DNA of 64,000 bases from contig CBDEGP010000001.1 of the NCBI GenBank assembly GCA_965237875.1, positions 310,001 through 374,000 on the forward strand. Direction: 5' to 3'. The position numbers and the translations under genes are program-made. Each line of letters begins with the position of its first letter. Within the stretch, counting starts at the first letter, position 1. Under the pieces are notes generated by a model. That model saw nothing but the letters and a program-made list of their open reading frames with translations, was not told the origin of the DNA and made no database searches. This DNA comes from DAOUJI01 sp965237875. Its GTDB lineage: Bacteria; Chloroflexota; Dehalococcoidia; Lucifugimonadales; JAGWBF01. Below are positions 8,770 through 16,722 of the stretch, piece after piece.

Positions 8770-8798
8770 ACTCTACTCAACCCTTTCGTACTCGGTCC

Positions 8799-9890
8799 TT
8801 ACTCCTGATTATCCGGTTCAATCCCCGATACGACCAGCTTGGGCGCCTCTTCGACGGGGGTCGCTTCAGTCGCGGTTTGGTCTTCGGCGTTCGCTTCCGC
8901 AGCACCGTCCAACTGGGCGGCGGGAGGCGCCTGGACCGCATCGGACTCCTGTCCTTCAGGGACCGAGGCGCCGGCAACCGGAGCTTCTTCGTCTCCCGCC
9001 TCGAACACCGTGGTCAACACGGCTTCGGAGTCGGCCATGCCGTCGTCAGGCTCTCTACCGTATGAGGAGTATGCCCTCATGCCCCTTTGATCAGGGACCC
9101 GGTCCGCGGCGCCGTACTCTTCCGTGTCCTCCGCATCTTCCAACTCTCCACGTGCGGCAAGGCCCTCAAGGATGGCGTCGGCGATTCGCCCCGACATCAG
9201 CCGGATGGACCGGATGGCGTCATCGTTGCCCGGGATGGGTATGTCCACCAGGTCGGGGTCTGTGTTGCTGTCCACCACTGCGCATATCTTGACGCCCATA
9301 CGGCGGGCTTCCGCCACGCAGATGTCCTCTTTCTCAATGTCTACGACGAAGAGCGCCGCCGGAATCTTCCGCATGTCCCGGATGCCGAGGAAGTATTTCG
9401 CAAGACGAGCAAGCTCCTCTTCCAGTTTAAGCCCTTCCTTTTTGGTAAGCGACTGGAAGAACCCCTTTTCACGGCGGTCGTCCAGCTGGATCATATGGTC
9501 GACCCGCCCTCGGATAGTCTGGAAATTGGTCAATGTTCCGCCTAGCCAGCGTTGGTTTACATACGGCATCCCGCAGCGTGCAGCCTCGGAAGAGATGGCT
9601 TCCTGCGCCTGCTTCTTGGTGCCGACAAAAAGAACGTCTCCTCCCTGGGCGACTATCTGGGACACCTTTTTGCAGGCTTCACCGAGAAGCACGAGAGTCT
9701 GCTGGAGGTCGATGATGTGGATGCCGTTGCGGTGGGTGAAGATGTACCTCTTCATGTGGGGGTTCCACCGCCGGGTCTGGTGCCCGAAGTGGACGCCGGC
9801 TTCCAGTAGAGATTTCATTGTTACGGGCTCGCGCGGGGGCGGTGGGGGGGGCGGCGCAGCTGCGGTCGCTTGCTCGGTCTCTTGTACCAT
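8799..9890 (-). CDS. rpsB: 30S ribosomal protein S2 with long N- and C-terminal extensions
   Basis: Structural protein of the small ribosomal subunit. The conserved S2 domain starts at about residue 25 ('MKSLLEAGVHFGHQTRRWNP') and runs to about residue 250, with 'GTKKQAQEAISSEA', 'YVNQRWLGGTLTNF' and 'IPIPGNDDAIRSIRL'. The start used (ATG 9890) adds a Pro-rich leader; the internal ATG at 9818 lacks a clear ribosome binding site. About 110 extra C-terminal residues are rich in Ala, Glu and Asp and look disordered. It is the first gene of the operon. Confidence 0.95.
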   Translation of the reverse strand: MVQETEQATAAAPPPPPPPREPVTMKSLLEAGVHFGHQTRRWNPHMKRYIFTHRNGIHIIDLQQTLVLLGEACKKVSQIVAQGGDVLFVGTKKQAQEAISSEAARCGMPYVNQRWLGGTLTNFQTIRGRVDHMIQLDDRREKGFFQSLTKKEGLKLEEELARLAKYFLGIRDMRKIPAALFVVDIEKEDICVAEARRMGVKICAVVDSNTDPDLVDIPIPGNDDAIRSIRLMSGRIADAILEGLAARGELEDAEDTEEYGAADRVPDQRGMRAYSSYGREPDDGMADSEAVLTTVFEAGDEEAPVAGASVPEGQESDAVQAPPAAQLDGAAEANAEDQTATEATPVEEAPKLVVSGIEPDNQE

Positions 9891-9993
9891 ACAACCTGCC
9901 TTTCTAACTCAGTCCCGTCGGATGGGGATTCGACTTGCGGCGCCTTTTCGCGGGCAAACCAAACCCCTTCCGCCCGTGCGGAACTCTCGGCTG

Positions 9994-10022
9994 AGTATAG
10001 CACAGGCCCAATGCGCAGGCAA
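9994..10022 (-). promoter_or_regulatory. Promoter for the rpsB operon
   Basis: On the minus strand a -35 box TTGCCT (10022-10017) and a -10 box TATACT (9999-9994) are 17 bp apart, close to the vegetative sigma consensus. Transcription would enter rpsB about 100 bases downstream, leaving a leader that could carry S2 autoregulation. No leader structure was verified. Confidence 0.7.
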
Positions 10023-10117
10023 CGGGCGTGAACACGCCGCAACCTGCCGTTAATCATCGGAAGCCTGGCCTGGTTGTTGGCACAAGCCGGTCTGCGTTTC
10101 TGAGAAGAATAGAGCCG

Positions 10118-11017
10118 TCAGTCGAAGGCCGGGAAGACCTCTTTTGCCGCCATCTCCATGACTCTAGTGATATGACCGGAGTCCAGGGTGTTTATGGAAA
10201 TGCATATCTCATTCACACCCAGGTCCTGGAACTCCTTGACGCTCAGGACTATGTCTTCGGGAGTGTCCCCAAGGCTGTAGCCTGAGGGGTTTCCCATGGT
10301 GCTTGGGTCTCGCACCACGCCCGCCGACAGCCTGACGGAGATGTCAAGCTCGTCGTAGCTCCGGCCCTGGGCTGCGGCCTGGCCTCTCAGGTAGTCCAGG
10401 CTGGAGGCCATCTCCTGAGGAGTCATGTTTGCCGCATGCCATCCGTCGCCCACCCGGGCGGCCCTTCGGAGGGCCGCATTGCTGGTCCCTCCTATGAGCA
10501 GGGGAACGTAGGGCTTCTGCACGGGCTTGGGCGAGAACTTCATGCCTGAGAAGTTGTAATGCTTGCCCTGGAAACTGGGTTCCTCCTGGGTCCACAGTGC
10601 CTTCATAACCTCGATGGACTCGTCGGAGATTTCGCCCCGCTTTGCCATGGACGCTCCCATTGCCTCCAACTCCTCCGGTATCACGCCCACCCCCACGCCA
10701 AGCTTCAGCCTGCCGCCGGACATCTGGTCGATGGTGGCGGCGACCTTGGCGAGCCGGATGGCGTTGTGGTAAGGCAGCACCAGGACGGACGTGGCCAGCT
10801 CTATGGAGTCGGTGACGGCGGCAACGTACCCCAGCGTAGACATGGGGTCGTAGTAGGGACGGTTGTCCAGCCGCTCGCGCACGTAGCTGACGTTGAAGAC
10901 ATGGTCCGCCACCCACAGGGACTTGTACCCCAATTCTTCCGCATGGACGGCCATCCTGATGAGAGCCTTGGGGTCTTCCACTCCCCAATGGTTGGGCAAT
11001 CCGAATCCGAACTTCAT
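10118..11017 (-). CDS. LLM-class (luciferase-like) oxidoreductase, probably F420-dependent
   Basis: Predicted flavin or F420-dependent oxidoreductase of 299 residues with a TIM-barrel luciferase-like fold. The ATG at 11017 is chosen because the first beta strand 'MKFGFGLPNHWG' begins there and a GGGGG-containing binding site precedes it. Family motifs are 'LGYKSLWVADHVF', 'TSVLVLPYHNAIRLAKVAATIDQMSGGRLKLGVGVG' and 'KPYVPLLIGGTSNAALRRAARVGDGWH'. The substrate is unknown. Two further members lie in this window, consistent with family expansion known in SAR202-type Chloroflexi. Confidence 0.87.
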   Translation of the reverse strand: MKFGFGLPNHWGVEDPKALIRMAVHAEELGYKSLWVADHVFNVSYVRERLDNRPYYDPMSTLGYVAAVTDSIELATSVLVLPYHNAIRLAKVAATIDQMSGGRLKLGVGVGVIPEELEAMGASMAKRGEISDESIEVMKALWTQEEPSFQGKHYNFSGMKFSPKPVQKPYVPLLIGGTSNAALRRAARVGDGWHAANMTPQEMASSLDYLRGQAAAQGRSYDELDISVRLSAGVVRDPSTMGNPSGYSLGDTPEDIVLSVKEFQDLGVNEICISINTLDSGHITRVMEMAAKEVFPAFD

Positions 11018-11469
11018 ACCTGCCCCCTTCTGGGTCCGATAACTCTTTTGGATGCGGTGGATACGGGCGGTCCGCCGGACGCCGGACTTGGCGCCCCCAT
11101 TGTAGCCCTGGACTTGCTCTGCTTCAACGTTCATGTCCGGCAACGTCCAAGGCCGGTGGGCCAAGGGGACTGTAGGCGGCACCGTCTTTGAACTAACGGT
11201 GGGCCTGCAGATTTACATCCATTAGCTGACCCATGTGGCGCCGCTCCGACTCGCTCAGCCCTGGCGCATAATATCTGCACCTCGTTGGTGATGGTCTTGG
11301 TTCGACACTTACTATCATAGCCTCCTTTGCACCTGGGTCCAGCGAGGTCTTCGTTTCTATTTGGGTGGTGGATTTGGCGTTGAGTTGATGCTGATTGGAA
11401 CTGGATGGGAGTGGTACGATGATTCGGACCTTGCCGTTGTTTACGCAGGGACTAGGAGCGGAGGCGAGG
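11018..11469. other. Intergenic region with no supported gene
   Basis: Between the divergent LLM gene and the RCC1-repeat gene I see no credible coding sequence. Frames on the minus strand here run into antisense of the proline-rich repeat and have no family resemblance. A ribosome binding site (GGAGGCGAGG) for the next gene ends directly before 11470. Confidence 0.6.
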
Positions 11470-11556
11470 ATGTTGAGATATCGCTTTTCGGGCCTGGCGC
11501 TGGCGCTATGCGTCCTGCTGACCGCTACATTCGTGGTGGGGTGCAGCGGCGGACAG

Positions 11557-11664
11557 CCCACCGAGCAGCCCACGCCCACCGAGCAGCCCACGCCCACCGA
11601 GCAGCCCACGCCCACCGAGCAGCCCGCGCCCACCGAGCAGCCCGCGCCCACCGAGCGGCCCGCG
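11557..11664 (+). repeat. Six tandem 18-bp units encoding PTEQPT/PA linker
   Basis: The unit CCCACCGAGCAGCCCACG recurs six times with minor changes (three exact, then CCCGCG endings and one GAGCGG). It codes for a proline/threonine/glutamate spacer directly after the lipoprotein signal, presumably lifting the propeller domain off the membrane. Confidence 0.92.
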
Positions 11665-12752
11665 CCCACCGGCGGCGACGGGCAGCCGACCGTGACTTTC
11701 GCGGCTATCAGCAGCGGGCCGTACCACACCTGCGGGTTGCGGGAAGACGGCGCGGCGGTGTGCTGGGGCCGTAACGATGCTGGTGAGGCAAGCCCGCCGG
11801 AGTATGGGACCTTCGCGGCCGTCAGCAGCGGTGGTGAGCACACCTGCGGGTTGCGGGAAGACGGCGCGGCGGTGTGCTGGGGCAGTAACTGGTCTGGTCA
11901 GACAAGCCCACCGGAGGGTGAGACCTTCGCGGCCATCAGCAGCGGGTCGTACCACACCTGCGGGTTGCGGGAAGACGGCGCGGCGGTGTGCTGGGGCCGG
12001 AACAGCGTTGGTCAGGCAAGCTCGCCGGAGGGCGAGACCTTCGCGTCCCTCAGCACGGTGGTAGGCACACCTGCGGGTTGCGGGAAGACGGCTCGGCGGT
12101 GTGCTGGGGCCGGAACAGCGATGGTCAGGCAAGCCCGCCGGAGGGTGAGACCTTCGCGTCCGTCAGCAGTGGTAGTGAGCACACCTGCGGGTTGCGGGAA
12201 GACGGTGCGGCGGTGTGCTGGGGCGACAACTGGGCTGGTCAGGCAAGCCCGCCGGAGGGTGAGACCTTCATGGCCGTCAGCAGCGGGGATGAGCACACCT
12301 GCGGGTTGCGGGAAGACGGCTCGGCGGTGTGCTGGGGTGACAACTGGGCTGGTCAGGCAAGCCCGCCCGAGGGTGAGACCTTCGCGGCCATAAGCAGCAG
12401 TGGTAGGCACACCTGCGGGTTGCGGGAAGGCGGCGCGGCGGTGTGCTGGGGCTGGAACGGCGATGGTCAGGCAAGCCCGCCGAACGATGGGACCTTCGCG
12501 TCCGTCAGCAGCGGGTTCGAGCACACCTGCGCGTTGCGGGAAGACGGCGCGGCGGTGTGCTGGGGCCGGCACAGCCATGGTCAGGCAAGCCCGCCCGAGG
12601 GTGAGACCTTCGCGTCCGTCAGCAGCGGGTTCGAGCACACCTGCGGGTTGCGGCAAGACGGCGCGGCGGTGTGCTGGGGCGACAACTGGGCTGGTCGGGC
12701 AAGCCCGCCGGAGGGTGAGACCTTCGCGGCCGTCAGCAGCGGGGCGTACCAC

Positions 12753-12816
12753 ACCTGCGGGTTGCGGGAAGATGGCGCGGCGGTACCTGCGGGTTGCGGG
12801 AAGATGGCGCGGCGGT
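12753..12816 (+). repeat. 32-bp perfect tandem duplication causing a frameshift
   Basis: Bases 12753-12784 are repeated exactly at 12785-12816 (both start ACCTGCGGGTTGCGGG). Because 32 is not a multiple of three, the reading frame of the RCC1-repeat gene changes here. This looks like a slippage or recombination event. Confidence 0.93.
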
Positions 12817-13512
12817 GTGCTGGGGTTCCAATGAGGACATTTTCGGCGAGGTTGTCGGTCGGGCAAGCCCGCCGGAGGGTGGGACCTTCGCGGCCGTCAG
12901 CAGCGGGGATGAGCACACCTGCGGGTTGCGAGAAGACGGCTCGGCGGTGTGCTGGGGCGGTGACGGGTTTGATCAGGCAAGCCCGCCGGAGGGTGAAACC
13001 TTCACGGCCATCAGCAGCGGGTCACACCACACCTGCGGGTTGAGGGACGACGGCGCGGCGGTATGCTGGGGCCGGGACAGCGATGGTCAGGCAAACCCGC
13101 CCGCGGGTGAGACCTTAGCGGCCATCAGCAGCGGGGTGTTCCACACCTGCGGGTTGCGGGAAGACGGAGCGGCGGTGTGCTGGGGCTATGACGATGAAGG
13201 TCAGGCAAGCCCGCCGGAGGGTGAAACCTTCGCGGCCGTCAGCAGCGGATATGACCACACCTGCGGGTTGCGGGAAGACGGCGGAATTGTGTGTTGGGGC
13301 GATCTTTCGATAGTGATTCATCCGTGATTCCAGAGCCGCTCTCGGATAGTTCTGACATAAGTAGGCGACTGACCTGCCCCAGCCTTCTCCGGTCGAAGGG
13401 ATAGGGGACTGGTGCCGGTTCACCCCAACGCAGCGCATCGAATACAAGCGCAAACAGGATGAGCCTGTCGAGCTTCTCAAAGCGGCGAAGAATCTAAAGG
13501 GCGCGCTTGTTT

Positions 13513-13636
13513 AGGGCGATGAAAATGGAGGCATACTTCCCCACCGGAAAGACGGAACTGGTGGCCTATCCCCCTCATCCCTACCTTCTCCCGCCGGGGG
13601 CGAAGGGGCAGTTTCCGGCTATTTTCATGGTAATGA
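13513..13636. repeat. MITE-like element, copy A
   Basis: A 124-bp segment starts AGGGCGATGAAAAT and ends CTATTTTCATGGTAATGA, sharing both ends and internal blocks ('ccctcatccc', 'accttctc', 'gaaggggcagtttccg') with the copy at 16547-16680. It lies in the gap between the RCC1-repeat gene and dcd (13328-13736), which otherwise holds no gene. The gap also contains 'gagcctgtcgagcttctcaa' near 13460, related to the palindrome in cdsA. Confidence 0.8.
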
Positions 13637-13736
13637 GATTTAGCGAGAACTGAAAGACACTGCGAGAAAATCGGCGGTGCATCCAAACCCGGTGCGGCTG
13701 TGCTAGAATTGGCAATCCTTTACGCGAGGGTGTCCG

Positions 13737-14279
13737 ATGGGGGTGGGCGTACTGGACCGGGAGAGCATAATGGCGCTGGTCCAAGGACCGGAGCCTCTGA
13801 TAGAAGGCATCGTTGACCTGGAGTCCCAGCTGCAGCCCAATGGGTTCGACCTCACCCTGAAACAGGTCTCAAGCTTCATCTCTCCCGGAATCATGCCCAA
13901 CGGCGCGGAACGGTCAAGCCTGTCGGAGACAACGCCGCTGGAGTACGACCGCGACGGCTGCGCCACGCTGCCGCCCGGCCCTTACCTGGTTTCTCTAAAC
14001 GAGGTCGTGCATCTACCCCAGAACTTGATGGCTTTCGCCAGACCGAGGTCCAGCCTGCTGCGCAGCGGAGTGGCTATCCACACAGCCGTGTGGGACGCCG
14101 GCTATAAGGGCCGTTCCCAGGCGCTTCTCACCGTATACAATCCTCACGGGTGGAAGGTCTCCCGAAACGCCAGGATTATGCAAATCGTGTTCATCCACCT
14201 GGCCAAGAGCGTGGACAGCGAGTTGATATACCAGGGGCGGTTTCAGCTGGAGAACCTGTTGGAGTCGGAGGTCCTATAG
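13737..14279 (+). CDS. dcd: dCTP deaminase / dUTPase family nucleotidohydrolase
   Basis: Trimeric dUTPase-fold enzyme of deoxynucleotide metabolism, 180 residues. Recognised from 'RPRSSLLRSG' (residues 102-111), 'VWDAGYKGRS' (118-127) and 'NARIMQIVF' near 144-152. In true dCTP deaminases the strand after the GY-G loop reads 'LE.YN' with a catalytic Glu. Here it is 'LLTVYN', with Thr132 at that place. That suggests a dUTPase-type activity rather than deamination, so the symbol marks family only. It is followed 15 bp later by the first GYD gene. Confidence 0.8.
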   Translation: MGVGVLDRESIMALVQGPEPLIEGIVDLESQLQPNGFDLTLKQVSSFISPGIMPNGAERSSLSETTPLEYDRDGCATLPPGPYLVSLNEVVHLPQNLMAFARPRSSLLRSGVAIHTAVWDAGYKGRSQALLTVYNPHGWKVSRNARIMQIVFIHLAKSVDSELIYQGRFQLENLLESEVL

Positions 14280-14294
14280 GAAGGAGCGCTGGAA

Positions 14295-14612
14295 ATGGCG
14301 CATTATATGGTCCAGGCGTCCTATTCCCAGGAAGCTTTGCAACGCCTGACATCGAGTCCCGGCCCGGGCGGGACTGCGATGAAAGAGGCGGCGGAGAAGT
14401 TCGGGGGCAAGGTCGAGGCAACTTATTTCACCTTTGGCGATTACGACATCGTCGTGATATTGCAGCTTCCCGACCACATCACCATCGCCCAGGCCGTGAT
14501 GGGGGTCAGGTCCCGGGGCGGAGTGACCAAGCTCAAGACCACCGTTCTGATTCCCCCGGAAGACGCCGTAAAAGCCATGAAATTGGCCGCCACGGTCGGC
14601 GGCGGCTCGTAA
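14295..14612 (+). CDS. GYD-domain protein 1
   Basis: 105-residue protein of the GYD family (named for the conserved Gly-Tyr-Asp), here 'FTFGDYDIVVILQLPD', preceded by 'FGGKVEATYF' and followed by 'GVTKLKTTVLIPPEDA'. Members are small ferredoxin-like-fold proteins without a firmly known function. It starts 15 bp after dcd behind an AGGAGCG binding site and is followed by a paralogue. Confidence 0.85.
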   Translation: MAHYMVQASYSQEALQRLTSSPGPGGTAMKEAAEKFGGKVEATYFTFGDYDIVVILQLPDHITIAQAVMGVRSRGGVTKLKTTVLIPPEDAVKAMKLAATVGGGS

Positions 14613-14654
14613 GGAGAGGCCGGATAAGCCTCTTATCGGGATAGGAGAAACATC

Positions 14655-14963
14655 ATGCCCAAGTATTTGGTGGAAGGTTCCTATGCGGACCAGGGCACTG
14701 CTGACTTGATTGCCAATCCAGAGGACTGTGTCGCCGCTGTAAGGTTCGCCGCGGAGGCTTTGGGAGGCTCTGTTGAGCTGTTGTACTTTGCCTTTGGAGA
14801 CGTGGACGTGGTCGCCATATTCGACATGCCCGACGACGTTTCCATGGCTGCCCTGTCGATGGCCGCGTCCTCCGGCGGAGCGTTGAAGAGCCTCAAGACC
14901 ACCGTACTTATGACTAACGAGGACGGCATGGAGGCCATGCGGCAGGCGGGCGAGTCGGACTGA
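14655..14963 (+). CDS. GYD-domain protein 2
   Basis: 102-residue paralogue of the preceding gene, about 40 bp downstream. It shares the layout 'LGGSVELLYFAFGDVDVVAIFDMPDD' and 'LKSLKTTVLMTNEDGMEAM'. The diagnostic GYD is GDVD here, so the central Tyr is replaced by Val; this may mean a different ligand or partner. A heteromer of the two proteins is possible but is inference. Confidence 0.83.
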   Translation: MPKYLVEGSYADQGTADLIANPEDCVAAVRFAAEALGGSVELLYFAFGDVDVVAIFDMPDDVSMAALSMAASSGGALKSLKTTVLMTNEDGMEAMRQAGESD

Positions 14964-14992
14964 CCACCGCTCTCCCGATGGTCGACGGGGTC

Positions 14993-15106
14993 TTAGTCCT
15001 CCGGTTCAGACCGCCTCTTCAGCAGCCACCTGAAGAGCAGCGCCACCCCAGCGGCTAGAAGAGCCAACAGGACCCATTGTTTCCGCGTAGGACCAGTCTT
15101 CAACAT
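14993..15106 (-). CDS. Small single-pass membrane protein (tentative)
   Basis: A 37-residue frame, 'MLKTGPTRKQW' followed by a hydrophobic stretch (VLLALLAAGVALLFRWLL) and a charged end 'KRRSEPED'. It lies 46 bp after the alpha/beta hydrolase gene on the same strand. The hydrophobic helix with basic flanks supports a real small membrane protein. The start is uncertain and no family is recognised. Confidence 0.4.
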   Translation of the reverse strand: MLKTGPTRKQWVLLALLAAGVALLFRWLLKRRSEPED

Positions 15107-15152
15107 CCGGCCCTCGATGTCCAGAGTTGTCGGTGACCCAGGTTCCCCCAGC

Positions 15153-15989
15153 CTATCCTGAATGGCGGCGTATGAACTCCAGCGCTGCCTTGGCGCAGCG
15201 GTCGGGCTGGTCGTTGGCGATGTAATGTGGAGCGTCCTCAAACACTATCTGCTCACAGTCGGGAATCGTGTCGCGCATCATATTTTGTTCTTCGATGGAT
15301 GTGTTGGCGCTCTTTTCCGGCGACAGGAGCAGAGTGGGTGCCTTTATGTCCGCCAGCATGGGGGTGATGTCGAAGCTCCGCTGGCTGACCATCTTCTGAA
15401 GGGCTGCGATGGTGTGGGGCTGCATCAGACCCGTCTGTTGGGCCAGCTTCTGGGCAGTCATCACCCGGGCGGGTGATGCGTCGGGGGACATGCCCCGTAT
15501 CCAGCCCAGCAGAGCCCAAGTCTCCGAACCCAGAGCATGGACAGAGGATGCGCCGTCGGGATAGCCCTCTCTGGCCCAGCCCTTCTGGGTTGGAGGCTTT
15601 ATCCAACATGGTGCGGAGGTGAGCACCAGGCTCTTGACCCGCTCTGGGCGGGTTGCTGCGTATGCGGCCCCCAGGACTCCTCCCAGAGATACGCCCACAT
15701 AGTGGACCTTGTCGATGTACATGCCGTCCAGGAATGCATCGAAGTCCGACAGTACGCCCTCAAGAGTGAATTCATGGTCCTTGGGGGGTGCCGACGAGAG
15801 GCCATTGCCCCAGCGGTCCATGCGGATGAGCCGGTAGTCCCGGGACAGGGTGGGGACCCAGCGGTGGAACTGCTGCGAGCTCCCGAAGATGAAGTGCTGC
15901 ATGAACACAGTCTCCGGGACGGCTCCAGGGTCAGCGTGGTCGTCTACCACGTAGTGGATGTCGTGGCCATTGACCTGAACGTAGGGCAT
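15153..15989 (-). CDS. Alpha/beta hydrolase
   Basis: 278-residue alpha/beta-hydrolase-fold enzyme, probably an esterase or C-C hydrolase. The nucleophile elbow is 'GVSLGG' (Ser101), the oxyanion region includes 'MDRWGNGLSS', and the catalytic His is in 'EDAPHYI' (His255). The acid position reads 'LLLSPEKS' with Glu225 rather than the usual Asp. The substrate cannot be deduced. It sits beside a ferredoxin and an LLM oxidoreductase on the same strand, which suggests oxidative catabolism of small organic molecules. Confidence 0.85.
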   Translation of the reverse strand: MPYVQVNGHDIHYVVDDHADPGAVPETVFMQHFIFGSSQQFHRWVPTLSRDYRLIRMDRWGNGLSSAPPKDHEFTLEGVLSDFDAFLDGMYIDKVHYVGVSLGGVLGAAYAATRPERVKSLVLTSAPCWIKPPTQKGWAREGYPDGASSVHALGSETWALLGWIRGMSPDASPARVMTAQKLAQQTGLMQPHTIAALQKMVSQRSFDITPMLADIKAPTLLLSPEKSANTSIEEQNMMRDTIPDCEQIVFEDAPHYIANDQPDRCAKAALEFIRRHSG

Positions 15990-16104
15990 AGTGGAACTCC
16001 TTGGGGATGAGGTTCACGGGGAGATGGGTCCGAAGTTCCGGCGCCATTGACCCGTCGAGCCCGTGGACGGGGCGCTGGGAACTTTGATGCGAGATAGTTG
16101 CTGC

Positions 16105-16329
16105 CTAGGGGAAAAGCTGCTCGCCGGTCTCGGCGTCCACCACGGTGATGGCGCTGACGGGGCAGTTTTCAGCGGCTTCCAGGACCAACTCTTCCGTGTC
16201 TCCTTCGGGGTTTTCCACCTGAGACTGGCGCTCTTCCGTCAGGCTGAAGGTCTTTGTGGCGATGCCGACGCACATGTTGTTGCCCACGCACACGTTGTGG
16301 TCCACGTTGATGGTCAGCTTGCGGGCCAT
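16105..16329 (-). CDS. Single-cluster ferredoxin ([3Fe-4S]-type pattern)
   Basis: 74-residue electron carrier. The cluster motif is 'CVGNNMC' (Cys14, Cys20) with 'NCPVSAI' (Cys56). The middle ligand of the usual C-x2-C-x2-C motif is Asn17, the pattern of [3Fe-4S] ferredoxins that commonly feed cytochromes P450 and related monooxygenases. It may serve a neighbouring oxidoreductase. No P450 gene is in the window. Confidence 0.88.
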   Translation of the reverse strand: MARKLTINVDHNVCVGNNMCVGIATKTFSLTEERQSQVENPEGDTEELVLEAAENCPVSAITVVDAETGEQLFP

Positions 16330-16546
16330 TCTTTTCCCCCTCGAAAATGATGTACAAGATGGGCGGACGCCGCTCGCCGTTTTACCGGACGGCGCCCTGG
16401 GATTCTATCCCTCTGGACTCCGGCAGGTCAACGCTTGGCCGCCATAACGACAGGGTCTTTTAATTCTTGGCAAATGGGATTCTGAGCCGGAGGCGAAGAA
16501 TCCAAAATCCATTTCAGAATCACTATGACCGTGCGAAGGCCATATA

Positions 16547-16680
16547 AGGGCGATGAAAATAGCGGTGCAGCAAGGCGGCAGTCATGGACTCTCCCTCATC
16601 CCTTCGACAGGCTCAGGACGGGCCCAACCTTCTCTCGCCAGGGGAGAAGGGGCAGTTTCCGTCTATTTTCATGGTAATGA
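16547..16680. repeat. MITE-like element, copy B
   Basis: A 134-bp segment with a perfect 10-bp terminal inverted repeat (ATGAAAATAG at 16553-16562, CTATTTTCAT at 16663-16672), homologous to copy A. Inside lies a 'ccttctc...gagaagg' hairpin and the sequence 'cccttcgacaggctcagg', shared with the palindrome family seen in cdsA. The surrounding gap 16330-16722 has no gene. No transposase is encoded. Confidence 0.82.
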
Positions 16681-16722
16681 CAGGTGGGTCGGTGCGCCCG
16701 GAATTGGCCCTGGGCGGGCCGC

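Larger units (their letters stand above)
11470..13327 (+). pseudogene. RCC1-like repeat lipoprotein, broken by two frameshifts
   Basis: Encodes a putative cell-surface lipoprotein of RCC1-type beta-propeller repeats. The ATG at 11470 follows GGAGGCGAGG and starts a lipoprotein signal ending '...TFVVGC' (Cys25). Next is a PTEQP linker, then 14-15 units of about 38 residues with the core 'HTCGLREDGAAVCWG..' and '...ASPPEGETFAAVSSG'. The frame is lost twice. Near 12053 one base is missing compared with the repeat consensus ('agcacggtgg' for 'agcagcggtgg'). At 12753-12816 a perfect 32-bp duplication shifts it again. The last frame reaches a stop at 13325. It may be a dead gene, a phase-variable gene, or partly an assembly error in repeats. 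Confidence 0.82.

Noticed and set aside
11193..12132. Long minus-strand frames rich in 'GCSVGVGCSVG' and 'HRRAVFPQPAGV'
   Set aside because: They are antisense to the PTEQP linker and RCC1 repeats of the plus-strand gene and arise only from the repeat's composition.
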